Positions 32,601 through 45,600 of a stretch of DNA of 64,000 nt are shown one piece after another. This DNA is from Caprimulgus europaeus (taxonomy: Eukaryota; Chordata; Aves; Caprimulgiformes; Caprimulgidae): the NCBI GenBank assembly GCA_907165065.1, contig OU015550.1:3374001-3438000 (forward strand). Reading direction: 5' to 3'. The position numbers and the translations under genes are program-made. The stretch's first letter is position 1. The number at the start of each line of letters is the position of its first letter. A model generated the notes under the pieces. The model worked only from the letters and a program-made list of their open reading frames with translations. It was not told the DNA's origin and made no database searches.

Positions 32601-35600
32601 TAACAAGCGTTGGCTAGAAAAGCTCAGAGGGAGAAAACAGCATCGCAGAGGGTGGCTAGTGTGGAGCCCTGAACTAAATCTAGTCAGACTGGGTCATGTC
32701 ACATTTTGGGCCAGGCCATCCCAGGTCAGGGGCTGTTAAAGCAGAGAACTGAGCCCAGGTCTGCTGAATCCACTTATAAGGAAACTCTGCTCCTGGGTGT
32801 TCATGTTCCCAGTGCTGCTGTCGAGCTCTGCACAGGATGGGCTTGTGTGGCAAGGGATAAATCTTCCCCTGATGGCAGCTGGCATACCTCCACTGAAGTC
32901 AGCGAGGACAAGGGATGTGTTTCCCAATACAGGGGCTCCAGGAACTGTTGCTGTGGGTCCTGACGTTGCCTGAAACAGGAGGAGAATTCCTGTCACCCAT
33001 CTACGGTGTCAATACCACAACTAGTTGATTTGTGTTTGTTTATACAAGCAGCCCCAGATCAAAATGGGCTTTGGGATTTGACAGGTGAAATAATTCCCTG
33101 TCTTACATTGCTGTGCAGTTATTTCCAGATCTCTCCCCATTACAACTGTATGGAGAAAAGTTAAGTCATGAGGCTAGCAGTATTACAGAAATAAATTAAA
33201 GAAATTAATATGGAGGGAGTGGAAAATGTTCAGGACTGGATTAGCATTATGATTAATTACAGATCAGCTGTTGCTATGTATATGTGACAGGGAAGTTGTC
33301 TTTGTGGCAGAGGGCTGTGTGCATGCTGATGTGGGGGAGCCTATGGGACAAGCTGCCAGTGAAACAATGAGACATTGGCCCTGGAAGGCATTGTTTTTTT
33401 CTGTCTTCCTTACTGCTACCCTTTGCTTTGGGCTTATCTATGTGCAAAAGGGGTTCTTGTCCATTAATAGAGCTTGCAAAAGAAATGAGGCACTTGTGAT
33501 TGCATTCTGTCCATCTATTCTACCCTTTCTACTCTGGTAATCTTTAAACATGTTAGGCAATTTGAACCACACTTGAGAGAAGAATCAAGGTCTTGGTGAT
33601 GTGCTATTTTGTAACTTAACTCAGTCTTTCTGTTGACTTTTGTTCTTTTTTTCAGTGCATGCTCCATTTACTCCTTCTCTATCCCTGATAAAGAGCAATA
33701 GAAAAAGAGGAGTCAATTACTTGAGGTCGCCGAGACAGGGACAGTTTTCCTGTTCTGGAGGTGTTCTGCAGCCAGTATGAAGGAGTACTAGCTGCCTGCT
33801 GACATCCATGGCCATATCTCAAAGCAATTAAGAACAAGGGGTCTAAGAGATAAGATAATCTAGAAATAAGAGTATCTTTTCTTTCCCTTGCCCTTTTTTT
33901 CTTAGAGAGTCCTTACCTTGAGAATCACTGCCATAATCTTTCCAACTAAAAACTGCTGACAACTCCTGATCAAGCAGCCCTTGCCTTCTGCCCCCGTTTG
34001 TAGGCTGAAAGCCTCACTCCACAGCCTCTTTCCCTGGAGTTGCAGCCTGTCCTTTGGCCACAGAGCCATTGCAAAAATCCAGAGAAAAACGTATTTTAGC
34101 AATTCCTCTAGGACACCCCTGTTGAGGGGGAAGAACTGTTGCTAAGGATGTCTTACTCCTCTGTGGAACACATCAGTCTTCCTGTAAGTGGGTTGGAGAT
34201 TGTGCCCAGATCCTGAGGAGCAGCATGCACACATGGAAACTGTGCTCCTTCCCTGCATCCCCAGCTCACAGGGACCTGCCAGGCTGTGGCAGGGATGTGA
34301 GCTTGGTGACTCAAGACTTTGGCACCTGCCTCTTGCACAGATGAAGACTGACTGCAGAGTGCTGCAGAGCTGTGCGGGGCTGACAGATAAGACGTGCTTG
34401 GAAGGGAGACTTTGAAAGAGGTGGAAGACAGCAGGGTTGGTAGCCTGTCTCTTGTGAGAAAAGGTTTGCCAGCTCTGCTGTATCTGCAGACTCTCCTACC
34501 ACCAAGGTAGCTGTGCCAGGAGAATTTCTGCAGTCCTCTGACCTGCTGCTTGTTTTGTTTGGCCTTTTGTGGATTATATCCTTCAGGGGTTTTGTGAGAG
34601 CAGGGATGCTCTTTTGGGGCAAGGCAAATCCTGATGCTGACTGATGTTTCTGGACAGCCAGATAGATCATGCTGCCCATCAATTCTATTACCAAACCACT
34701 AGCAAACTCAGATTTATTTATTTATGTTTTTTTAAGCTCTCTTAAGTCCTTCATAGACTTGAAACTTGCATATATATGTTTACCAGCTGTATTAAAAGTG
34801 CACCAGTTGCTCTTTTATCTTCTGTTTTCTGCCTAGGTGCTAGGAAGGGAGCTGGGATGTGCTGCCTTTCCAAGAGAAGAGGATGGAAGCAGTGTTTGTG
34901 CACAGAGAGGTCTGGCTGAGCCACTGTTCAGCTCAGCCTCGCAGCTCTAATTATGCTGCTAATGGCAAGTTAAAGCAAATATTGCTAGCAACCTTTTCAT
35001 TAAAACAAATGTGTGAGAATTTATCACTGTTACCAAATGCCTTAAAAACATGTCTGGAGGAGGAGAGGGAAGGGCAGCTTCCAAATGGAAGTGTTGGCAT
35101 GTCACTAAGCCAGCTGCTTGCTGCTGGCTGGGAGCATTGCAGGGGGTTGTGCCACCACTTTAAGATGATGTTCTGTATTGCACCCTTGGTTGTTGGAGCT
35201 GAATAGCTCTAAGCAATTCACGAAACACCGTAACTGCGTGTCTGTGCTGTGTATAAGCTCTCCCCAGGGGGAGAAGTGTGTGTTTGAATGTCTTGTTTTG
35301 ATAGGGCATTGCTGCTGGTTTTTTAGCATGCACAGAACCACAGTCTGTGCCTGGGATCTGCCTTTGAATGAGGATCAAGAGAGATGAACCAACCTCTTAT
35401 GTGAGCTTCAGAAACAGGCCTGCCTTTTCTTTGCCTGTTATTTTTTTTGTGTGTGTGTATGTGGGAAGGGATTGCTGTTATTTTTATTTACCATCCTTGG
35501 TTAAGCACTAGTCAAAGATCTGGGTTGTATTTTTTTTTGCATGCCTAGTCCTAATTACAGCATGGGCATGTTTGTTTTCTCTGAGAAGCTAAGCTCTAAA

Positions 35601-36595
35601 GCAATTTTCATCTCTGCCTTTGTTTTCATCATCCTGCAATGTGAGAGATCTGAGCAGCTGTCTCGGGTGCTTTGCTCAAAGTAGAGAACAAGCCCTAGTG
35701 AGAAGGGCAACTGGAAAGAGAGATTAATTAACCTGGCCTTGGTTGGCCTTGCAAACAGAGGGAGAAATCTCTCTTGAACTGTGTATTGCTTATTTAGCTT
35801 GTAAAAAGCTGCCTGATCCCACACTCAGTCTTAATCCAATCCACCTTCCCACAAAGCTAATTGCTAGTAATTTGCTTGCACATCTCTAGTGTCCTTCTTT
35901 TCCTGGCTGGCTTTTCCAGCTGTGGACCAAGGTGCTGGAGAAGTACGCTTTTCCTTTCTTTGGCTATAGAAGAGACAATAAAAGTCTGTTGGTTAAGTCC
36001 ATTTATCTTGATAACCCCAGGAAGATACCTGTCTAAAAATGCAGAGAGGAACACAGAGCAGAGGTGGCTGTGGAGAATGTCTCTCCTCTGCTCCCGGTGT
36101 ATTTACAGTGTGATGTAATTAAATGAAGGCTGGGTAGCTCGGATCCATTGATTTTCATCAGTGGCAACCTTGCTACGTTATCAGAAGCGAGTAATCCCTT
36201 CTCTGTAAAGCAGACATTGATAGATCAATAGGAGGGAACATGCTGTACCTCCTGGCAGCTCCATCAACCTTGGAGGGAGAGCTATCAAGGGCACCTGCTT
36301 TCCTGTTCCTGTACTTGCAGAGCTTCATAGCTTCCTTCCCTGCCGTTGCTGTACCCTGTCTTCTCCATCATTGACCAATGCTGCTCGTTAGTCCCCAGCC
36401 TGAGATTCCTCATCTCCCTGGAAGAAGCTCTGGTATTTCCTTCTAATGCCATGGGACAACCTGACATTAAAATAATCTCACTCTTGGTCTGGCTGTGCTA
36501 ATTACTGTGTTAGATCTGTTATTTTAAGGGCATAGCACAGGAGAGTGCCTTCTAGCTCAAACTTGGTTAGGCTTTACAGGGCAGGTACTTGGCTT
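29631..36595. other. Intergenic, no gene recognised
   Basis: Seven kilobases without a recognisable exon or repeat family. A short open frame at 29698-29826 begins with a hydrophobic stretch but lacks any homology. Several AT-rich patches are present (for example about 33080-33260). Confidence 0.5.
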
Positions 36596-36647
36596 TTTGG
36601 AGAAGACCCCAAAGAAGTCTTCTCCAAAGACCCTTCTTTGGAGAAGA
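36596..36647. repeat. Three-arm quasi-palindrome with mutually exclusive hairpins
   Basis: Arm A (TTTGGAGAAGAC, 36596-36607) is the exact reverse complement of 36617-36628. Arm B (TCTTCTCCAAAG, 36618-36629) is the exact reverse complement of 36636-36647. The middle arm can therefore pair with either side, with loops of 9 and 6 bases. Template switching during replication is the simplest origin. Confidence 0.85.
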
Positions 36648-39600
36648 ACTACTGCAGCATTGACCTTCTGTTGTGTGAGATGCTGGGTGGACCTGGTTCC
36701 AGTGGTTTTACCAAGGATAAGACTCTGGTAACAGGGAAAGGCATGGATTTTGTATATGGTTTGAGCATATTCTGGCTTCCTCCTGGGAACCAGGTCTCTA
36801 AATGTGAGACTGAAGGCTTGTTGGACAGGGAATTGAGATGGATAGTTGACTTTTAATTTGAGTAAACAACCTTAAAGAACAGGTTTTTCTCTGAAGATGG
36901 TAGTCAACAGAAGTTTTTTAAGCCATTAAGTACTAGATACACAACACAGCTGCAGCAATACGCAGTTAAAGCTCAAAGTAGAAGGCACTTGGGACAGAAA
37001 GGAAAGGCGGTGGGGTGAGAAGAATTAAAAACTATCAAGGCTGTTACAACCCCCTCTGAGCTCTGCTGTTGAGACTCCTGATAATATATTTGTTTTTGAA
37101 GATTTCACGCAATGCTGCTCCTGGCTGGGGAGTGAGAAGATGCTCTGCTTGCTGCAAATTGTCTTGATAGAAAATAGTGGTACTTTGGCCATTAGCTGCA
37201 TGAACAACCACTTTGTTCTGCTCTCTAATCGCTTTGCCTATACATAATTTGGTGCCTAACACACCACTACAAATACTGTGATTATTCTTAACAGTCATAT
37301 ACAGTATCTATAATTTGAGGGTGAATGTGGGAGCTGTCAGAAGGAAATGTCTAGCCTGTGAATAGCTGAAGGTCATGTCACCACGATGCTACCTCTTCCT
37401 CACGTTGGTAGTTAGGTATGTGAGAACAATTTCTCTGTGCCAGGAGGTCTTGATCTCTGTGGGACAAACAGGTAGGTAGGAAAAGGGAGAGCATGTGTGG
37501 CAAGAGCTGATGAGTGTCTGCTTCCATCTTCGTTTTGGAGAAGCATGGAAAATTTCCTAGGAAATTGCAGCTGTGGCTTTCTAGTGGGATGCACTTGATC
37601 CCTTCCTGCAAGCGTGGGACAGCTCTGTGCTCCTGCGTGGGTGGGTGATGGGTGGTGTTTCCCTGGCAGAGCACTGTCCTACTTTTTCTGTTGTCATGAG
37701 CATGGGGAGCTGAAGCCTTTCCTTAGCTACAGGAGCAGAGGAGTCATTGTTTGAAGCTCACCTGGAATTAAAACATGACAAATAATCAGCTTTGCCTCAC
37801 CTTGAGTTTACAGGAGACTGCATGTGTCTCATCTCTTGTGTGATGATGAGGCTTGCTGTCCCTATCCCACAATCTACATTTGTTTTCTACCTAATATTCC
37901 TTCCTCTGTTCTTGGTGCAGATTAATATAATGCTTCAATCCAGGGGTTAGAGTCCCTAGAAGCATCAAAAATCCTACAACAAATAACTTGTGAGTGGTTC
38001 TTCTCTCATACGTCTTATCTTCCTGAATTAGACACAGAGACAATCAAAGTCAATGCCACGCTTATTGTAAAATCTTTACAGCATGTCTCTGCAGAAGCTA
38101 CAAGAGGAGGGTTGAGCTGTTCCCTGGCTCAGTGAAATCTTTTTTCCTTTGCTTTGAAGCTTGCCAGCTGGGACTCTGCAGCCGGTAGGACTTGCTGGGA
38201 CTTGTGTTACTCAAGCAGAGGAAGTGCTGGCCATGCTTGTGGTACCATACACAGCTCTTCCCCACTTAGCTTCTGCCTCCGAGAAACTTGAGAGAGACCA
38301 AATGTTATAAGTGAGCCTACAAATGCTTGAAATGAAAATCCAATCTTTTGCCTTGATTTAGCCATCACTGAAAAGTGAAGCTTTGGGAATGTACTTGATA
38401 TTGTGGCACCTGGAGAGCTGGAGGACTTTTGGGGAAGTGGGTGGGCGAGGGGGCTCCCACTGGGACCGAGTCCTTTGTGTTTCTGTGTGGCAGAAGTCCA
38501 AAAACTCCAAAAGATTCCTGTGTGCCCAGCCCAGGGCTCCAGCCTGGGCTCAGCACCTCACTGAGGTGTCCATACTGGGGTGGAAGGAGGCAAGGGGCAA
38601 ACAAGCACTGTGTGTGTGTGTGTGCAGAGCTTGACTGAACCTTCCAAACCCTTCCTGTGATGTGTGTGGAGCTGTGATGAGGAGGAAACACCCACACACA
38701 TACCCTCTCTCCTTCATTCCCTTGTGTGTTTTCCAGGCGATGTGTCTCATATGCTGAGGTTGCACATTGTGTTGGCTCCCCATGGACCCCTCCTGCTCCT
38801 CCTGGCCCTGTTGGGCTGGCACAGGGCAGGATATCTGGTAAAATAGCACACCTTCAACATCAGGTGTGCCCAGCAAAGGTGAAATACAGGAAGGGTGGGT
38901 GTGGAGAGTGAGTAATTGGAGGCCAAGAGGCAAAAGTGTCTGACAGAACAGGATTGATTTGAAGCTTTTCACTGGAACACTTGCAAAAAAAAAAATCAAT
39001 GCTTATTCCCTGGACTCTAGAGTGTGTTTACTGTATTCAGCAGCTCGCATTAAAAGTGAATTCCAGCAATTGCAATTACAGCTTTCTCCTTCATTGCCAT
39101 CCCCCCTCTCCCTCCCCTGTTCCCCACTCCCCCTCTCTTGCCGGCTGGCTTTCGTCATGTTTTGGAGCCTAAGGCAAAGCTAATGCAGTGAAACTGAAAG
39201 TGGTTTTATAAATCGTAAAGCCCACCTTCCCCCTTCCTTCCCTTTCCCTCGGGATCTTCTTTTCCTGAGCACTGTCAAACTCCATTCAGCTCAGAGCCAC
39301 CGAGGTGCCTTGCTGAGGAGCTGGCGAGGCGCTGAGCACAGCGAGGCAGCGGGCCAAGGCATGTTAGTCCTAATGCTCTCTGATCAGACCATTTGATTTC
39401 TTACTGCCTGATGGCACAAGTCTTAAAATGTGGAGTTTCAGGGATGGAGCTGTGTGGAGAGGTGATGGGATGGTGATGGGAGCTGGGATGAAGGAGCCTG
39501 GGGAGGATATGTCTAGAGTGGGCATTAAACCTGCCCTGCACCAACCTGGGCTTCCCAACCCTGGATCCATCCAGCTCTTCTGCTGGGAGCTGCACTGGGG

Positions 39601-42600
39601 TGCCCAGCACTTCCCCATAAGCCCTTCTGACTGGTCCCAGTAGAGGGCACTGGTGCCTGCACTCTGGTCTTCTTCATTAACCTTTAATTAATGTGCAGGT
39701 TCTGCACTGGTCCCAGCTCTGGACAGGGTGTGGAAGTAGGGGTTGTCCTGCCTACTGCAGAGAGGCTGTGGGTAAAGCATTGGGGTACAGGGTCATTACT
39801 GGGGTCCCCAGGACTGGCTCCATAGCAAGAGTGACTCAGGGAATTGTCCTGAGGAAGAGAAATAAAGGTTTTGGGGGTTTATAGTCAATTTTTTCTTCTC
39901 TGCAATGTGGTTGCAGCAGCAGAGAAGGGAGATGGAGCCTCCCCTGCCTTGTGCCTTAACGAAGCAGTTGCAAACGCAGCTCTGATGTGAGGATCTCACT
40001 GGGGGTTTGGTGGTGTATGAAGTAGAAAGAGCTCAGCTTGACTTGCAGACCCCAGCCTGAGCTGGAGGAGGCACAAAATGCACTTGCTGTTGCTTGTAAA
40101 CTGAGTGGTTTTGATCTGCAAGTTGCTGGTGGGGAAAATCAAATATGGGAAATCAAAAATTCATTGTTCCTGCTCTGCTTTCCTGACTGTAATGTTTTTT
40201 AGTGTGGTGGTTTGGGTTTTGGGGGTTATTTTGTGCATGTGAGCCTGTGTGAAATAAGATGAGGAACTACTGACTGTATTTTGCTTGTGTTTTCTATCTA
40301 TGTATTGATCTCCTCTGCTCTTCAGAGGAAGTGTTTCCACAAATGCATAAACCTGCTCCTTTTGGGCCTAATGGAAGCTTCTGATTTTTGTTTTGTTTTG
40401 TTTTTTCTTGCTTCTGCTAGTTCAATCCAAAGGACCAAGCTGCTTCCCACCGAGCATGTGGGTTCCCACTTTGCAGGGATTTCCAGGGTGTGCTCAGCCC
40501 TTCGTGCTGACCTGCCAGGAGAGCTGGTCTGCAGCTCTAATCCCGCTTCTGCACAAGCTGCTTCTCTCTTTCCCTCCGTGAAACCAGGCTTTATCCATCT
40601 CCTAGGGAATGTGGTGGTGGTGGATGCCAATAATGCCCGTACACAGGCTCTGTGAGCAGTGCTGGTGTCAGGTTTTGCTCTGCTTGTTGCTCTGGATCTG
40701 GCAGAACCTCTGAGCTGGATTTTTTTCCTCACCGCCTGTGACTCAACGTTGCAAAACTCCCGGCAGCGTCCATCCAGCGCGGCAGAAAGCACTTTGCCAG
40801 ATAAACTCCTCAAGTTCGAGTGCCTGGGTCTGTAACTGCCTGCGAGAGGGCTGTTGAGCAGTGGCAGTATTTATCCAGCTCACTTTGATAAACACACTCC
40901 AGGAACTTTGCTTGTGAGCTCTTGTTTCTCAGCGCTTGGTTGACCACAGGCTGGAGGACGGGAGCCCTTGGCTGTAGCCCTGCTTTTGCTGTGGACTGCC
41001 TGCACCATCCATCATGTTCTTCCAGCTTCATCTTCCTCCAGTCCCAGCTACTAAATCCATTTGGAATAGGAGTTGTTACTGGGGGCTGTGCTGGGCTCCA
41101 GACCATGTACTCAGCTTTTGGTAGGGATCTCAGCATCTCACAGCTGATCAGCAGAGATGTCCTCAGTGTGAGATAGTTTGTGTGTGGGCTCTGTTGGCCT
41201 CTGCTCCCTTCCTCACACGTATGCAGCAGCTGTCAGAGCAGCGTCTTGTCTTCAACGGGGGCTTGTTGGTGTGACAGTGACAATATGTTGCATGGGTTTT
41301 TTTATTTCTTTTCCTTTTAAATGGGAAAGGAGGAGCTGCTCTGAAGAATTAACAGCTGGCCCAGACAAGGGTGGGTTCAGGGCATGTTGTCCATCACTTG
41401 TAACTTGAAAAGTTATGTGGGAAGAGGCTCTGGGCAAAAAAAGGGGAGACTGTAATAAAAGGCCAGAGTGTGCTTCTGTGTCAGCCAGCGAAAGCACTGG
41501 TGGCTGTGCACCTCTGGACAGGCAGCTTTCGGAAGTGTTCAACCTCTTGAATTTCCTCTGGGTCCCAAATGCTTTGTGAGATCTGACACTTTAATTCCAA
41601 ACCCAAAGCTTGAGGGAAATTATTTTCTTCTTGATTTTGAGGGACATTGAGCCAGGGACTAGGAAATAGACTCTGTGATGGATTGTCAAGAGTGAATTCT
41701 GTGCTCTGTTTTCCTTGGAGATACTTTAGAGATGGAAAATTCATGCTGAGCTTTCCAATGAAGCCCTTGTGCCTATTTGCATGTATAAAGCTTTGAGCAG
41801 GACTGCGTGAGGGTTGCTGGCTGCGGACCTTCCTGCTCAGTCTCAACTGCTGACACCATGCACAGAAACAACCATTATGTTGATCTTACTGACTGCAGTC
41901 AATAGCACACAATTCCCTGGGCTGGGACTGAAAGCAGCTCGTGCTCCAGACCTTTCCACTGCAAGTCAGTGGAGATGTTGCTAAAGGAAAACCTGCTTTT
42001 CCCAGACAGTGCAGTGCAGGACTATTTGTTTTCTTGAGCATCTAACTAAAGTTGCCACATCCAGCAAATGAATATTGACTTAAAACACAGTTGCTAAGAC
42101 AAGACCTTAATGAAGCTGAGGGATTCCTCTTCCAGCTGTTTGCAGAAGCAGGTGATGAATCTAGAGAAGGGGGAGCTGCTGCATGTGCCCTTTGTCACCA
42201 CTTTCCTTGGGTGTTTGTGACAGGGGACAGAAGTGCCCCCATGGTCTGTCTGGTTCTCTGAGGCTGTGGCAAACAAAATGCTGCATGAAAAAGTTTCAGC
42301 TGGGATAACCCAAGCAGTCAAATCCCCTTCCAGCTTGGAAGAAACATCTTCATTTGTCTTGAGAAGGGAAAAATAGACAGCTGTGAGACTAGATTGCTCA
42401 TCCAGGGCAAAACTGTCTGTGCAAGGAGAAGGCAGCTGCCTACTTGCTGCTGATCCTTCCCTTCCCGAGGATGTTCCTGCTCCCTCCTGGAGAAGTTGTT
42501 TGGTGCCAGACAGCACACAGCAGACAATCCTCAGAGGGGCCTGCTGAGCACACATAAACATGATGTTTACTGGCTCTGAAATGGATTGGGGAGGGATTTG

Positions 42601-45600
42601 GAGACTCTGAGCTTGGCTGCGTGGCTCGGAGATGCCCCTGCAAGTAAGCTGTCCTCTTTGCTGACACTGGCTTTTCTCTTCGGGTCATGCTACTAAACCT
42701 CTGCACCCAAAGATAAATCACTTCCTGCTGTAATTACAGAAACTCATTTGCTAGTGATTAAGCAGTGTGGTGGAAGGTGTTGGAAAGGTGGTAGCTGAGC
42801 TGTGCTGGGTTGTGCTTTAATTAGGATAAAAGGGTTTCCCTCTCGTCCTCCCACAACTCTCCCTGGGCCACCTTCCTTCTTCCTCCAGGTCTGACAGAGT
42901 CAGATTACTGTTGACTTGACCCGTTCCTGACTTAAATGAGTTCATTCAAGGCAATGCAAGCTTTTGGATGTAAATGTACTTTAATTATACAGCTTGGTGT
43001 TTGTACTGGCATTATTACCCCTGTCTCTCCTGGGTGGTGAGATGTCCTGCACCAGCTCTCTGCAGGTCACCTCTCCAGGAATAGAAGAGGGTATAAAACA
43101 GCTGATGGAGTTGAAGAAAGGATGGCCTGGGGCTTTGAAGCACTGATAAGCAGTGTGTGAGGCAGTGGAGGTTCATCCTTTCCCCATCAGTTGTCCTGAA
43201 CAAACTCATACAGGTCCCAAAGCAGCGAGGGAATTTGAGGCTGTACAGTCCCTGTGGACTTGATGGGAGCTGGTATCTTGCCAAGACTTGAGAGCACAGC
43301 TGTGTCTTCTGTCTGCCAAGGATGGTAACTGGGCTGCCTGGTCTTCTGGTGGTGGTAGCATGTTGGATAGAGACTGTGAGGATGTCCAGGCCTGACCTGA
43401 AGGTGAGGTGAAGGGCTGAGAATCAAAGATGGGTCCTTCTTTTGGCAAAACCAAAGAGTGGAAAGAGTCCCTTGAGAAGGACTCTGTAAATGGAGTTAAC
43501 CCAGCTCCTTCTGCGTGAGACTTCTCTGGCCTTCCCTGGGAACTGTGAGCAAACAGTTTCACAAGCAAGGAGAAAAACACTAATCTCCCAATGTCAACAA
43601 ACCAACCTGAGTTCCTGTGCCTGTGCAGAGCATGTTCCCTTTAACGTCCCACACTCCCCGACGAGAGCCCGGGGATGCTAATTGCTTGCGAAGGCTCTCT
43701 GAAGTGCTTTGCTTGGTGGAGGTGTTTGTGTGATCTCCAAGCAGCACTTGTGAAAAGTGGCAATCCATGTCGCCAGTGAACCGCCTGATTCATCACAGAT
43801 CGATTTCCCTTGGCCATGGTACATGACTTGGAGACTGTCAGAGCCTGCAGCGTGGGGGGAGAGAAGAGAATTGCTCTGGGTTGAGATGGGGAGGGGTGTT
43901 GTTAGAAACCAATGCTCAGAAGAGTCAAGAGAAAGTGTGGAGTTGCAGTGATCCCTCTGGGTCCACCGGCTTTTATTTCTCTCACCTCTCTGTGCTGCTG
44001 TTTGTTCAATGCCATACGACTTTATGCACAAAAGGGCCATGACCCTTGAGTTTTTTTCTGTGTGTGGCTCAGCCTGCAGCTCTGCATGAAGGTTCTTGGT
44101 GGAGAACCTCTCTCAGTAGGTTGGAGAGCCTCTGGGTTGGATAAATGCAGACCTGGGTTGTTCTTGGTGACCTGGTCCCAGCTCTTTCCCAGGGTGGCTG
44201 TGTACAGTGTTTACAGATGTAACTGGGGTTTTGACAATGCAGTTGCAAGAGGCAGGTCTAAGACCACAGCCTTGGCACCTCTCTTGGACAGAGATGGATG
44301 ATTTAAACTGAAAGAAGTTGCTGGGAAAAGCAGGAGAGTGATCCTCTGTCTGTCTGGGAGGTGTGTCAAGGACTCTAGAGCTTTTGTGGCTTGTAGTTCC
44401 CATCTGGCCAGTGTGGGCAGGTTTCCCTGGTCTTCATTCTCCTGCAAAGCCATTTGACTTTTCTAGCTAATAAAATCTGTGTTTTATTAGAAGGAAATGT
44501 GGTGTTTTCCCTTGTCATCTCTGTCCTTCCCTTCCTCCCCATGGCCTGGACTGCAGCCCTTGGAGGGCTTTGCCAACCATGCTCTGCTGACGTGCGTGGT
44601 TCCTCCTTCCTCACACTCTGTCCTTCCTCTACATCACCCAGCTGGGGAGGGCTGAAGAGTTGGGGCTTGTGCAGGGCTGCGAGGTGCTGTGCAGCTCCCT
44701 GGTACACCCTCTCCCAGCCCATTGTTGGAAGCTGTGGACCTGGACTGTAAAGATAGGAGAGGAAGGGAGATTGGATTAGCCCTGCTCTGTGTAGCTGGGC
44801 AATGTCTTGTCCTTGCAGGGACCCAGGGGAAATGCTTCAACCTCCCCAGCTCTTAAATTTTCCTTACCCTGCTTGCTGGACATTAACTGTGCTGGGTATG
44901 AGGACAGGATTTAGCCAGCATTTAAAAACCTCTTGGGGATTGGATCCTCAGCCTTGGAGGACAAGAAGGTGACTGTATCAAACCAGACCTTCCTTGCTTT
45001 GTCAGTGTGGGCTCCTCTGTACCTGTATCAACCAGATCTAGTGGCTGCAATTTGTCCATCCCACTGGTCCTGCTGAGCCAGCCCTAAGTGCCAGCAGAGG
45101 AGCTGGTTCCCTGTGTGCCTGTTGCAGAGCAGCCAGAGTAACTCGGTTTCTCATGGCAGGATCCCTGTTACAGGTGGCTGATCAGAGCTGGCAAGATCAG
45201 CCTTTGGCTTTCAGATCCCAGCACGAGTGCAGGGCTCGGGCAGCAAAGCTTACAAATGCAGGAGGGTTTTAAAACAAATCTAATTTGGAATTGCTAGGGC
45301 AAGAATGCCCACAGTGGCTCTTGCAAAACCCGTCCTCAAGGCTGGGCTGCTTTTGAACACCGATTAGTCAGTAGTGAAGTTGCTTTCATCCACTACAATG
45401 GTTTTAGCAATTTGTGGTTCACTTCTAATTCCTCTGAAGCCAGGATTGTGTTTTCTGTATCCTAGTGTGCCCTCTGAGTTTTCCTCAGAGTCGGGCTCTA
45501 TTGCCATGTGCTGCTGCTGCTGCTTCTTTGGGATTGGGAACTTTCTTTTTGTTCCTGGCTGATTGCACAGGACAGAACTGTACAGAGACCCAGGGCTGCC

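Noticed and set aside
40199..40250. TGTGGTGGTTTGGG start resembling the LTR found at 19193
   Set aside because: The similarity stops after about 15 bases, so a second LTR cannot be supported.
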